Shown here: positions 26,278-35,847 of the stretch, in pieces
Layout of the letters: each line of letters begins with the position of its first letter
How positions within the stretch are numbered: position 1 is the stretch's first letter
Assembly (NCBI GenBank): GCA_900556625.1
Contig: USPQ01000014.1
Location: 1-50,954, forward strand
DNA: 50,954 bases
Direction: 5' to 3'
Source: an uncultured Bacteroides sp.
Lineage (GTDB): Bacteria; Bacteroidota; Bacteroidia; Bacteroidales; Bacteroidaceae
Notes under the pieces: model-generated
Told to the model about the DNA's origin: nothing
Databases searched by the model: none
Seen by the model: the letters and a program-made list of their open reading frames with translations, nothing else
Program-made: the position numbers and the translations under genes

Positions 26278-26320
26278 GAAGGTATGTTGTACTATTGTTA
26301 CTTAAATAGAACATACCTTC
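26278..26320 (-). repeat. intercistronic inverted repeat between the DUF2264 and phosphoesterase genes
   Basis: Perfect 11-bp arms GAAGGTATGTT (26278-26288) and AACATACCTTC (26310-26320) enclose a 21-nt loop in the 61-bp gap between two cotranscribed genes. No U run follows directly, so an RNA-processing or partial attenuation hairpin fits better than a full terminator. Confidence 0.7.
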
Positions 26321-26331
26321 GAGATTTAATT

Positions 26332-27570
26332 CTAGTTTCTAATAGAACCATCTTTCTTTATATCACGACTTCCGCTCCATATTTTAACCGAAGACCATTT
26401 CTCAGGCTTGGCCGTCCAGAATTCATCATCCGCTTGTAAACCCAAAGGCAAGAAAATAAAAGTACACAAATAATTACTGCCAGTAGATACATATCTGTCG
26501 GCAATCTCGGGCTGGTGCCCACAAAATCCCAGATTCAGCCATCCATCCTTATCAAATGTACCTTTGGCCAATTGTCTTTTCATAACCTTAGTTAGAGCGC
26601 AACGCACTTGTGCCGGTTTGATATGTTCAGGTAATAATTTCATCCAGGATACCTGAGCTAATACCTGAAAAGCCCCAAAACGATAGCCCATTGATCTTCC
26701 CAATACAGGATAGGTCCCTTCCGGAGATATCATCTTTTCTTGTTGATCAGCATAACGGATCAGGCGTTGTAACTGTACGTCATAAAAATCAGCCCCTTCC
26801 ACTTTATGCTCTTTCATGACCGCCAATACATCTATCAACATGGGTTGAATCACATAACTGTTGTAATAATCCAAATGAAAATTACGCCCGTCACCATACC
26901 AGCCATCTCCTTTATACCATTCTTTATGTCTCTTTAACGCATAGTGAATTGGTTTCAAATCACATTCACCCGTAAACTCCAATAAGGCCGCTTCAATAGT
27001 AGCAGAGAACATCAACCAATTAGACTCTGAAGCCTTGATCCTGCGCGAAGCTTTCAATTCCTTAATAATTCTCTCTTGAGTCACTTTATCTAACTTCGGC
27101 CAAATCTGATCCTTAGAACGTAACAAGCCTTGTGCAAAAAAAGCAGCATCAACCAACGGCTGTCCTCCAGGCCCATCAAAACGCATATAATCAGGTGATT
27201 CCGGGTTTACAGCATTAGCAATAGATTTCACCACTAAATTGGTATATTTAGCACGAAGCTGACCTTCTTCCGTATCATCAGGAGGTAAATTCAACCATGC
27301 AGAAATACCATCAAATGAACGTCCTAAAGCTTCCAAATGCGTCACATTCTTTCTTGTATTGCCATTGTTTAATCCATCAAAGGTTTCAACAGGCATGTTT
27401 TTCCTCAAAGTATTCTGACTCAAATTGGTATATAGCGGATCAATAATCTTGATCATTGTTTTCACCCAATACTCACGATCCTTACTTTTCTTTGCAAAAG
27501 CATTCCCCCCATTTACCAAAAGAGAAAATACTAGAAAAAAGAAGAATATTCTATGATTTTTATTATTCAT
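26332..27570 (-). CDS. DUF2264-family protein (GH154-type, probable exo-beta-glucuronidase)
   Basis: This 412-residue exported protein (signal to about residue 26, VNGGNAFAKK) has the all-helical DUF2264 pattern: RKNVTHLEALGRSFDGISAWL, then PLVDAAFFAQGLLRS, KASESNWLMFSATIEAALL, WYGDGRNFHLDYYNSYVIQPM and LGRSMGYRFGAFQVLAQ. From memory, members of this family were assigned to GH154, with beta-glucuronidase activity reported in arabinogalactan breakdown. I cannot check that here. The gene follows SusD after a hairpin-containing 68-bp gap. A glucuronidase would fit a locus that also has GH88 and GH105. Confidence is high for the family and moderate for the activity. Confidence 0.75.
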   Translation of the reverse strand: MNNKNHRIFFFFLVFSLLVNGGNAFAKKSKDREYWVKTMIKIIDPLYTNLSQNTLRKNMPVETFDGLNNGNTRKNVTHLEALGRSFDGISAWLNLPPDDTEEGQLRAKYTNLVVKSIANAVNPESPDYMRFDGPGGQPLVDAAFFAQGLLRSKDQIWPKLDKVTQERIIKELKASRRIKASESNWLMFSATIEAALLEFTGECDLKPIHYALKRHKEWYKGDGWYGDGRNFHLDYYNSYVIQPMLIDVLAVMKEHKVEGADFYDVQLQRLIRYADQQEKMISPEGTYPVLGRSMGYRFGAFQVLAQVSWMKLLPEHIKPAQVRCALTKVMKRQLAKGTFDKDGWLNLGFCGHQPEIADRYVSTGSNYLCTFIFLPLGLQADDEFWTAKPEKWSSVKIWSGSRDIKKDGSIRN

Positions 27571-27589
27571 AATTTTATAATTATTAGTT

Positions 27590-27622
27590 CTCAGTATCTT
27601 CGGTCACACCAAAGATACTGAG
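27590..27622 (-). repeat. intercistronic hairpin after susD
   Basis: Perfect 11-bp arms CTCAGTATCTT (27590-27600) and AAGATACTGAG (27612-27622) with an 11-nt loop lie 16 bp after the SusD stop codon, before the DUF2264 gene. It could stabilise the susCD mRNA or attenuate transcription into the enzyme genes. Confidence 0.7.
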
Positions 27623-27638
27623 ATTTTATCTAAATAAA

Positions 27639-29489
27639 TTAATTAGCTTCTATTGTTTCCAAAGGAGGAATATTATTTTCAGATCCTGCATATCCCTTAT
27701 TCTGATTAATATGCCCTTTAGTATTAGAATTAATCGTAGATGCAGGAATAGGCCATAAGACATGATACGGACTCATTGTAAATTCCACATTAGAAATAGT
27801 TTTAACTCCTTTATTATAAAAATCGGTGGACTCCATAATTCTATCATAAAAGAAATTATCTTCTGAGAAATTATCCATTTTATAGACCTTACCAGTATAA
27901 GAGGGTTTTCCCGTTTGTGCAAATATATAAGCAATACGAGTCAACTCTGTTTTTCTAGGTTCTTCATAATATAACTCTCTCGCACGTTCATCCAAAATTG
28001 TTCCAATATTCATATCAGATGCCGCCAAATCACCTGCACCCGCTCTATTTCTTACTTCATTCACATCATCTGCCGCTTTCTGCAAACTAGCAGCATCGCC
28101 TTTCCAACAATAAGCCTCTGCACGCAACAAATAGGTTTCCGCCAAACGATATACATACCAGTCTGTATTACCACCTTCCGGTTGATCTACTCTGTCCGGA
28201 TCCGGTATAAATAATTTGTAATGCGGCCAACCAAACCAACTACGAATTGTATCTTTACACAACAGCTGTCCAGTCTCTCCATAAAGCTGTAAAGGTTTGC
28301 CATAATATTTATTTTTCCCCTCCAACTTAGGTTCATTATATACTAAATCCTCCATATTCATCCAATTTCCTTTTGCATGACGCAAATCATTCGGATCATC
28401 CCAAATATACTGGGTAGAATAAGCTGTTCCCCGACAGCGTCCGATTCCACGTCCATACTTCTTAACTAGTGAAATTTTAACTGTTCCTGTCGGATCCTTT
28501 TTGTCTGTTACTCCCTGTTTACCATCAGGAGTCAATATAGCATTCTTCGTATTTCCATAATAAGGCACTGCATTTCTCATCGTTCTGATTCCATCACCTT
28601 GGCTTCCTTCTACAAGGTATCTGTCAATAACCAACAAGATAGTCTCTTTATTTTCTGCCAATGCCTTATTTTCAGGGCGATGTAAATCCCAAATCACATT
28701 TTTAGTAGCATCAGCTTTTTCTGCTCCGAATCTATTTTTCATCAATTCATAACGCGGGTCACTTATTACAGCCGTAGCTGCTGTTATGGCTTCATCAAAC
28801 AAACCGGCAGCCAAATATAACTTTGCCAACAAATGATAGCCTGCCGCACGTGGAGCTTTTCCTCTATCAACCACCTCAGGCATCCATTGACAAGCAAACT
28901 TCATATCATCGATCATTTTATTTAAAATGACCTCACGCTTCGTTGTATAGAAGTCGAGTTTCGCCTCTGTAAATTCTTTCAATAGTAAAGGCACATCACC
29001 AAATTGATTTATCAAACGATAATAGTGATAAGCTCTAAAGAAATAAGCAGTAGCCAATATCTCGTTCTTCTCCTGTTCAGACGAGTAAGTTGCTTCATCA
29101 ATACGTGTAATCACAGTATTAGCATACCTAATATTATCATACGCTTCATTCCAATACCAACCTACTCTATTGGCATTAGGACTATTCAAATTTTTATCAG
29201 GCGTAATAACCGCATTTAGATCTTGAGCAACACTTGTTTTGTCCGTAGTTCCTTCAATAGCTACCTCAGAAAAAATATGTTCGGTAATAATGGCAGGTCC
29301 ATCTCCATAAAACTCCGCTTTAATCCTTTTCTCACAAGTACCAAGTGCAGCCCACATACCTTTAGCATCTACCAGAGTATTCTCCGGAGAATAAAATGAA
29401 AGAGGTTTAGGTTCCAACCAGCTGTCCCCACAACTCGAAAGAGTTATCGCAACAGATCCTATTATCACTAATTTACTAATATTATTCAT
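27639..29489 (-). CDS. SusD-like outer-membrane glycan-binding lipoprotein (operon B)
   Basis: This 616-residue RagB/SusD-family lipoprotein has its lipobox at Cys20 (ITLSSC) followed by the typical GDSWLEPKPLSFYSPENTL. It contains the family's TPR-like helices (AYFFRAYHYYRLINQFGDVPLL) and the C-terminal SusD signature (YRLAETYLLRAEAYCWKGDAA; AGDLAASDMNIGTILDERARELYYEEPRKTELTRI). SusD caps the SusC transporter and holds the oligosaccharide before import. It lies 22 bp after its SusC partner. Ligand specificity cannot be read from the sequence. Confidence 0.95.
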   Translation of the reverse strand: MNNISKLVIIGSVAITLSSCGDSWLEPKPLSFYSPENTLVDAKGMWAALGTCEKRIKAEFYGDGPAIITEHIFSEVAIEGTTDKTSVAQDLNAVITPDKNLNSPNANRVGWYWNEAYDNIRYANTVITRIDEATYSSEQEKNEILATAYFFRAYHYYRLINQFGDVPLLLKEFTEAKLDFYTTKREVILNKMIDDMKFACQWMPEVVDRGKAPRAAGYHLLAKLYLAAGLFDEAITAATAVISDPRYELMKNRFGAEKADATKNVIWDLHRPENKALAENKETILLVIDRYLVEGSQGDGIRTMRNAVPYYGNTKNAILTPDGKQGVTDKKDPTGTVKISLVKKYGRGIGRCRGTAYSTQYIWDDPNDLRHAKGNWMNMEDLVYNEPKLEGKNKYYGKPLQLYGETGQLLCKDTIRSWFGWPHYKLFIPDPDRVDQPEGGNTDWYVYRLAETYLLRAEAYCWKGDAASLQKAADDVNEVRNRAGAGDLAASDMNIGTILDERARELYYEEPRKTELTRIAYIFAQTGKPSYTGKVYKMDNFSEDNFFYDRIMESTDFYNKGVKTISNVEFTMSPYHVLWPIPASTINSNTKGHINQNKGYAGSENNIPPLETIEAN

Positions 29490-29511
29490 AACATTGATTC
29501 TTAAAAGTTAA

Positions 29512-32500
29512 TTACATAGTCACATTAATACCAAAAGTATACGTACGAGGAGTAGGACTACTATTTTCCGGATCCCAAAGTTTAAAATCCGGAGCCCAAA
29601 CCGCTACATTTCTTACATTAGCATAAACTCTCAATGAGCCTAATCCCAATTTAGTAATCCAACGTGATGGAACATTGTATCCGACAGATATATTATCTAA
29701 TCGAATAAATGATTTTTTCCGATATACAGAAAAACTGTTTCCTCCTGTACTGGAATCAATTCTTGCCCACTCATTTGTCGGATTTTCCGGAGTCCAGTAT
29801 GGTAACTTGTAAGCATTCTGTCTATCATTATATACCGTGGTTCCACTATGCTTAGCTACATCATATGTACCTTTATGCCCCCAAAGAGAATACAACATGA
29901 AAGAAACATCTATATTCTTATATATCTTGAAATCATTGCGCAATGTCCATGTAAATTTCGGACTAGTTGTCCCTTGGAATACTTTATCCTCATCTGTATA
30001 CTGTCCGTTTCCATCAACATCCCTCAACTTAAAATCACCAGGAGCTACACCATACTTCTTTGCTTCTTCCGCTTCATCCTGTTGCCAGACTCCAATAACT
30101 TCCAATCCCCATATTTCATCCAAAGACTTACCTATAAACCATTTATTCTTGATATCGTCAGCCTCTTTCTGTCCTACTACGTTCCCATTTTCATCTAAAA
30201 CATCAACCATATCTCCGTACAGGTGAACAATCTTATTTCTGTTCAAAGTAAAATTGAATGTTGAACTCCATGCAAAATTCTTTGTATCAATATTCTTCGA
30301 TGTCAGGCTAAGTTCAATGCCTTTATTCTCTACTTCACCTAAATTAGACATCACTGAACTGAATCCGATCAATTCGGGTAATGTACGTTCAATAAGAAGG
30401 TCTTTCGTGTTAGCTTTATAAATATCGATATTTCCTTTTAACCGTTCATTAAATATAGAAAAATCCAATCCTAAGTTGAATGAAGCCGTACGTTCCCATT
30501 TTAGTTCTTTATTAGCCAAAGAATTCACATAAAGATAGGATCCATTATAAACCTTTCCATCCGGACTTACATACATATATTTACTATTACCCATTCTGGC
30601 TAAAGCTCTATAAACCCCAATGTCTCTATTACCATTTAATCCCCATGAGAACCTTAGCTTTCCATAGTCCAACCAATTTAACTTCTTCAAAAAAGGTTCA
30701 TCAGAGAATACCCAGCCGACAGCAACTGAGGGGAATACCGCCCGAGGATTTTTTTGTCCAAACGCAGAATAGCCATCTCTCCGAACCGTACCGGTAATCA
30801 TATAACGGTTGTCATACGAATAAAATAAACGTGCCATCAATGCATCACCGGTTCTATATTCATCATTACTACTAATTGTAGGCAATATTCCACCTTTCAT
30901 ATAATGATATCCAAGATCATCATTTGGATCAAATCCTTCATTATTCATTTCATCACTCCATCTTTGAAACTTCTCCGCATTAAATAAGAAAGTGAAATCC
31001 ACGTCATGTACTTTGGCGAAAGTTTGTTTCCACTTTACTATATTGTCAAGTTGCCATAGAAAATCATTTCTAAAAGTTCGTGAAGCAGAACCCCCAAAAT
31101 CTTTCCAGCTTGGATGTTCCGAAGATTTATGTACATAATCTGTAGCCCACTCATATCGTGGAGAGAAATTCATCTGATAAGATATATTAAAAGGTAAAGA
31201 TACCTTAGCATAGATATTAGCATTCAAATTATTTATCACATTTCTCTTATCTGTATAATAAGAATCGATCAAAGGATGCTTCGCTGACGTGTCATCTCCC
31301 GGATTCAACTTCATTGTTCCATCTTCATTAGTAGGACTTCCATATGGAGTCAGCTTCTGATACTGAACCCAATCCGCTCCGATAGCACTGGCATCACGTT
31401 GTACAAATTGCGCATTTAATCCCACAGTCAGAAACTTATTTATTTTGGCATCCAGATTTAAACGAGTCTTAAATGATTTATATCCGTTATTTACAATAAT
31501 GCCCTCATTGTCTGTCCATCCCATAGACCAATAATAATTTACCCCTTTTGTCTTTCCCGAAATACTTGCATTATAATCCTGACGAAGACCATTCTGAAAA
31601 ACCATATCGGCCCAATCTACAGATTTACCATCCAAATAATTCTGTATTTCCAAGTTCTTAAAGCCAATTCGACGCAACCAAGTCTCTACAGGATCTCCCG
31701 TCGAATTATCATATTTCATCCAATCTTCAATAGAAACATCTGCGGGTAATTTACGAGGGTCATTAAACTCATAAGGTCTATGGTTCGGATTTGCACTATT
31801 AAAGACATCCGTCCTCCAAGCAGTAAACTCATCTCCCTGATATACTTCAGGAACTATAGCCTGAGTAGCTACACCTATAGAAGCATCAAAACTAATTGTC
31901 GGTTTTTCACTTTTACCCATCTTTGTAGTGATGATAATAACTCCACTAGCAGAACGCGCTCCGTAAATAGCAGCAGAACTAGCATCCTTCAACACATCAA
32001 TTTGTTCTATATCATTCGGATTAATATCGGCCAAGTCACCCGGATATATAACTCCATCCAATACAATCAACGGATCAGTTCCAGCATTAATTGAGTTCTT
32101 TCCACGAATCAAAAGACTTCCACCCGGTTTGGGACCTGCACTAAAACCAACACTCAATCCCGGAACATTCGCTCTTAATAAGTCTTGCATGGAGGAAGGA
32201 CTTTCATTTTCCAACTGCGCAGACTTTACTTGCATTACTGCACCAGTCAAGTCTCTTTTGCGAGCACTACCATAACCAATCACAACTACTTCATTCAACG
32301 TTTCTGAATCTTCTGCCAGACGAATCACAAAATCGCGTTTGTCTTTGACAGGAATTTCTTGCTGAGCAAATCCTATATATGATACTACAAGGGTAGCTCC
32401 GGAAGAAACATTTAAAGTAAAAAATCCGTCAAAATCAGAAATAACTCCATTCGTTGTACCTTTCTCCATTATATTAGCCCCAATAACAGGCTCATTATGT

Positions 32501-32616
32501 TCATCAGTTATCTTACCTTTCACTGTTACTTTTTGTTGAGCAGACAGTTGAACGGTAAACAACAGAAAAGCGATTAACCATAAGATTCTCACTTTCATAA
32601 AACAATGTCTTTCCAT
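29512..32616 (-). CDS. SusC-like TonB-dependent outer-membrane transporter (operon B)
   Basis: This 1034-residue protein imports oligosaccharides across the outer membrane using TonB energy. It has a signal peptide, a CarboxypepD-regulatory-like domain (about residues 30-110, VTVKGKITDEHNEPVIGANI), a plug domain (NEVVVIGYGSARKRDLTGAV), and a beta-barrel ending in the typical aromatic-rich C-terminus (TYTFGINVTM). The start is ambiguous: ATG at 32616 gives MERHCFMKV, while ATG at 32598 gives a cleaner signal peptide, MKVRILWLIAFLLF. It sits between GH105 (29 bp) and its SusD partner (22 bp). Confidence 0.95.
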   Translation of the reverse strand: MERHCFMKVRILWLIAFLLFTVQLSAQQKVTVKGKITDEHNEPVIGANIMEKGTTNGVISDFDGFFTLNVSSGATLVVSYIGFAQQEIPVKDKRDFVIRLAEDSETLNEVVVIGYGSARKRDLTGAVMQVKSAQLENESPSSMQDLLRANVPGLSVGFSAGPKPGGSLLIRGKNSINAGTDPLIVLDGVIYPGDLADINPNDIEQIDVLKDASSAAIYGARSASGVIIITTKMGKSEKPTISFDASIGVATQAIVPEVYQGDEFTAWRTDVFNSANPNHRPYEFNDPRKLPADVSIEDWMKYDNSTGDPVETWLRRIGFKNLEIQNYLDGKSVDWADMVFQNGLRQDYNASISGKTKGVNYYWSMGWTDNEGIIVNNGYKSFKTRLNLDAKINKFLTVGLNAQFVQRDASAIGADWVQYQKLTPYGSPTNEDGTMKLNPGDDTSAKHPLIDSYYTDKRNVINNLNANIYAKVSLPFNISYQMNFSPRYEWATDYVHKSSEHPSWKDFGGSASRTFRNDFLWQLDNIVKWKQTFAKVHDVDFTFLFNAEKFQRWSDEMNNEGFDPNDDLGYHYMKGGILPTISSNDEYRTGDALMARLFYSYDNRYMITGTVRRDGYSAFGQKNPRAVFPSVAVGWVFSDEPFLKKLNWLDYGKLRFSWGLNGNRDIGVYRALARMGNSKYMYVSPDGKVYNGSYLYVNSLANKELKWERTASFNLGLDFSIFNERLKGNIDIYKANTKDLLIERTLPELIGFSSVMSNLGEVENKGIELSLTSKNIDTKNFAWSSTFNFTLNRNKIVHLYGDMVDVLDENGNVVGQKEADDIKNKWFIGKSLDEIWGLEVIGVWQQDEAEEAKKYGVAPGDFKLRDVDGNGQYTDEDKVFQGTTSPKFTWTLRNDFKIYKNIDVSFMLYSLWGHKGTYDVAKHSGTTVYNDRQNAYKLPYWTPENPTNEWARIDSSTGGNSFSVYRKKSFIRLDNISVGYNVPSRWITKLGLGSLRVYANVRNVAVWAPDFKLWDPENSSPTPRTYTFGINVTM

Positions 32617-32645
32617 TTCGTATAAGTTTAATTATTATTAAAAGG

Positions 32646-33728
32646 CTATTTCATTTTCAACATCTCAATTCCTGCCATCAAGAATGCTCCAACCCCATAT
32701 ACCTCAGTCATATTCTGAGTCACTTGTTCAGGAGCAGCACTAACCGGTTGGACATATCCAAGCATGCCATCTTCATGAACATAGCTTTTCAAAGCCTTCC
32801 ACCCCTTACGGGCAGCTTTTTTATATTTTCTATCTTTCAAAATTCCTTGATTCACTCCCCAGCCCAAGCCATAAACAAAAAATCCGGAAGCACTATTTTC
32901 AGGGGAAGGATATGAATCCGGATCAAGCATACTGGCATGCCAAGAACCATTCTTATCCTGACACTGAACTATAGCGGAAGCCATTTCTTTATAAATGTTC
33001 AGATAATAATCATAAGTAGGATGATCTTTAGGCAAAGTTTGCAACAACAAAGGTATTCCTGCAAACACCCAACCATTACCTCTTCCCCAAAATACCTTCT
33101 CGCCATTCTTCTCTCTTTTGGGAATATATCTTCTATCACGATAGTATAACTTAGCATCCGCATCATATAAAGAATCTGTAGCTTCTTTAAATTCCCTATC
33201 CATAAAAGCCAAATAGTTTTTCTCCGGATAGAGCTTATTCAACAACCCGTATACCGGCGGAGCCATAAATAACGCATCACACCATGACCAACGTTCCGAC
33301 CAATTCTTTGCTCCGAGCCACAAACGGGCCTTCGAAGGTTTAGCAACAACAGAATCTACACGGGCAATTGTAGGCTGAATCATTGCAGGATCATGGTATT
33401 TCTCATACATACGAATATACATCTGTGCTATAACAAGATCGTCCGCATGATAGAGACGTTTTAAGAACCCCCAATGATGCTTCTTCCCTATCTGCATCAG
33501 AAAATCATAATAACGGGAGTCTTGAGTATAATCTGCCCATTCTACCATCCCCCGGAACAAGACTCCGTTTGTCCACGCCAAATCATGATGTTTAACTTTT
33601 GACTGATGATTTACCTGCCACATGGCAACTTTATCAATTAACACACGATCTTGTCCCTTCTTACTTTTCGCTTCTACTGTAGAGAATATCGAAAAAAGAC
33701 TAAAAACCAAAATAAGTATTTTTCTCAT
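32646..33728 (-). CDS. GH105 unsaturated rhamnogalacturonyl/glucuronyl hydrolase
   Basis: This 360-residue exported enzyme (signal to about residue 20, STVEA) belongs to GH105. Members hydrolyse 4,5-unsaturated uronic acids from the end of lyase-generated oligosaccharides. Family motifs are AWTNGVLFRGMVEWA, LYHADDLVIAQMY (D96/D97), RWSWCDALFMAPP with catalytic D151, GRGNGWVFAGIPLLL and ENSASGFFVYGLGWGVN. Members act on unsaturated galacturonyl-rhamnose or on unsaturated glucuronic acid, as in ulvan and arabinogalactan; sequence reading alone cannot say which. It lies between GH2 (25 bp) and SusC (29 bp). Confidence 0.9.
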   Translation of the reverse strand: MRKILILVFSLFSIFSTVEAKSKKGQDRVLIDKVAMWQVNHQSKVKHHDLAWTNGVLFRGMVEWADYTQDSRYYDFLMQIGKKHHWGFLKRLYHADDLVIAQMYIRMYEKYHDPAMIQPTIARVDSVVAKPSKARLWLGAKNWSERWSWCDALFMAPPVYGLLNKLYPEKNYLAFMDREFKEATDSLYDADAKLYYRDRRYIPKREKNGEKVFWGRGNGWVFAGIPLLLQTLPKDHPTYDYYLNIYKEMASAIVQCQDKNGSWHASMLDPDSYPSPENSASGFFVYGLGWGVNQGILKDRKYKKAARKGWKALKSYVHEDGMLGYVQPVSAAPEQVTQNMTEVYGVGAFLMAGIEMLKMK

Positions 33729-33753
33729 GGTAAATATAAAATCTCTATATTTG

Positions 33754-35568
33754 TTATTTTAACGTTTTACAAATCTCATTATTGATCTTCTTCAATGCTG
33801 CTTCATCCAGCTTTATTACTTTACGGTCATAAGTCATCAGTCCATTCACTTCTACTTCTACATCTGTCGTTTGTGTGTAAACAGCTGCAGAAAAGCCTTG
33901 CTTTATCATTTCTTTCAGCATTTCTGCATACTTCAGATATTCAGCAGTAGCTTCCGTAGATGTATTAAACTGGATGTATCCCCAATTCCGGTTAGGTTCC
34001 CAAAGATGATTCTTCAAAACCAAACCAATCCCCCCATATTCTCCTAGTACCGTAGCACGTTGTGCATCATACAAATACATTTCCGGCCCCGGATAATTAT
34101 GCAAATCAAGCATATCACCGCAAGTATAATGATTTCCACCACTTGCCGGATTGACCAAACGTGTAGAGTCATATTGTTTGGTCCATTCTGCAATCTCACT
34201 TGTCTTAAATTGCCCCCAAGCCTCATTAAAGGGCACCCAAGTCCCAATACAAGGATAAGAATAGAGATAATCAATAATTTCTTTCCATTCCTTACGATAA
34301 GTAGCCTCAGATTCAGGAGAACGTGCCAGTTCCGTTCCATCAAAATACTTCTTTCTCTGCCACTCCAAGGTTTTATCACCATTAGGCATATCCTGCCAAA
34401 CAATTACTCCCATTTGATCACAGTATGTATACCAACGTGCAGGCTCTACCTTTACATGTTTTCTTATCATATTAAAGCCCAAATCTTTCGTTTTCTTGAT
34501 ATCATAACACAATGCCTCATCCGTAGGAGCTGTATATAATCCATCCGGCCACCAACCCTGATCTAACGGACCAAATTGAAATAGATCTTTATTGTTTAAC
34601 TGTAAACGCACAATACCTTTTTTGTCTCTTTTCATAGAGTATTTACGCATCGCCATATAACTCCTTACACAGTCTACCCGTTTTCCTCCCTCAAATAAAG
34701 AAACTTCCATCTGATATAAGAATGGTTCATCCGGCGACCAAAGTTTGGCATCAGCCGGCATGGAAACCTCAACTGGTAACCCATTAATTGATGTTCCCAC
34801 AGCCACCAGACGCCCTCCTTCAAACACTTTTACCTCAAATTTATCTGAATACCTATTGTCATCTGTTTCAACCTTTACTTTAACCTTATTCAAATCTATA
34901 TCAGGTGTTGTTTTTATATCTGTAATATAGTGTTCAGACACCGGTTCCAACCATACAGTCTGCCAGATACCACTCACCGGCGTATACCAGATACCATGAG
35001 GATTACTCACTTGCTTTCCGCGTGGCTGCGTACCTTTTTCTGTCGGGTCCCACACTTTGACAACCAAATTATTTTCCGAGTTCTTCAAAGCTTGGGTTAT
35101 ATCAAATGTAAACGGAGTAAATCCTCCTGTATGTTCTCCTACTTTTATATTGTTAACCCATACCTCAGTTTTCCAATCAACAGCTCCAAAATGAAGCAAA
35201 ATCCTTTTTCCTCTCCATTTAGAGGGTATAACAAACTCACGCTGATACCATAATTCTTTATCTTCTCCCAATGTCTTTCCGACTCCCGAAAGGCTGGATT
35301 CGACAGCAAATGGTACTAATATATCACCTTCAAAAGAATCCGGAATTGATTTTCCCAACGGTAAAACTGCATACTTCCATAAACCATTCAAATTAGACCA
35401 CTCAGAACGCTCCATAATAGGACGCGGATATTCCGGTAATACATTGTTCACATCTATCTTCTCCGCCCAAGAAGTTTTGATCCTATCTCCTACAGGGGTC
35501 CATTGTGCCCATAACATCTGAGAAAATAATGACAGAGCTATTCCTATTGAAAATAATTGTTTTATCAT
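33754..35568 (-). CDS. GH2-family beta-glycosidase
   Basis: This 604-residue exported enzyme (signal to about residue 21, QMLWAQW) has the GH2 order: an N-terminal sugar-binding jelly roll (about 35-210, SNLNGLWKYAVLPLG), an immunoglobulin-like domain (about 215-305), and a TIM barrel. The catalytic acid/base is E449 (PFNEAWG) and the nucleophile E510 (VLGEYGG). GH2 includes beta-galactosidases, beta-glucuronidases, beta-mannosidases and alpha-L-arabinopyranosidases, and I cannot choose between them. It is the first gene of operon B, about 40 bp downstream of promoter P2, and so should be strongly induced with the locus. Confidence 0.9.
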   Translation of the reverse strand: MIKQLFSIGIALSLFSQMLWAQWTPVGDRIKTSWAEKIDVNNVLPEYPRPIMERSEWSNLNGLWKYAVLPLGKSIPDSFEGDILVPFAVESSLSGVGKTLGEDKELWYQREFVIPSKWRGKRILLHFGAVDWKTEVWVNNIKVGEHTGGFTPFTFDITQALKNSENNLVVKVWDPTEKGTQPRGKQVSNPHGIWYTPVSGIWQTVWLEPVSEHYITDIKTTPDIDLNKVKVKVETDDNRYSDKFEVKVFEGGRLVAVGTSINGLPVEVSMPADAKLWSPDEPFLYQMEVSLFEGGKRVDCVRSYMAMRKYSMKRDKKGIVRLQLNNKDLFQFGPLDQGWWPDGLYTAPTDEALCYDIKKTKDLGFNMIRKHVKVEPARWYTYCDQMGVIVWQDMPNGDKTLEWQRKKYFDGTELARSPESEATYRKEWKEIIDYLYSYPCIGTWVPFNEAWGQFKTSEIAEWTKQYDSTRLVNPASGGNHYTCGDMLDLHNYPGPEMYLYDAQRATVLGEYGGIGLVLKNHLWEPNRNWGYIQFNTSTEATAEYLKYAEMLKEMIKQGFSAAVYTQTTDVEVEVNGLMTYDRKVIKLDEAALKKINNEICKTLK

Positions 35569-35606
35569 ATATAACTAGTTTTATCATTTGCAGTAATCAA
35601 CACAGG

Positions 35607-35707
35607 CAAAATTAGAGGTTCGCACAATATATAGATGATATAAACATCCCAATAAATCACAAAAACGTCTCAAAATAAAATGATATAGACAAATGAAACA
35701 TGAATGG
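35607..35707 (-). promoter_or_regulatory. promoter P2 of PUL operon B with conserved regulator boxes
   Basis: On the minus strand a -7 box TAATTTTG (35614-35607) lies within an 11-bp block shared with P1. After exactly 31 bp comes a 29-bp box (35646-35674, plus strand begins ATCCCAATAAATC), identical to the P1 box at 25 of 29 positions. A second shared box, CAAATGAAACATGAATGG on plus (35690-35707), follows after 15 bp. No good -33 TTTG is present, as expected of an activator-dependent promoter. The PUL hybrid two-component regulator is the likely ligand. Confidence 0.75.
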
Positions 35708-35733
35708 GATAATTGATGCATATAGCATAAAAA

Positions 35734-35784
35734 AAAGCCTTGTACCATTTGTAGTACCCGTTACTACAAAAGATACAAGGCTTT
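35734..35784 (-). terminator. terminator of PUL operon A
   Basis: Arms AAAGCCTTGTA (35734-35744) and TACAAGGCTTT (35774-35784) enclose an inner pair GTAGTA/TACTAC. On the minus strand the stem is followed by eight T residues. It lies about 60 bp after the DUF4998 gene and upstream of P2, separating the two PUL operons. Confidence 0.9.
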
Positions 35785-35847
35785 CATATAATTCTATAGT
35801 AAGAAAAATGACCTTATAAATCCTTTTTGTTATCTCTGCTATTTCTT

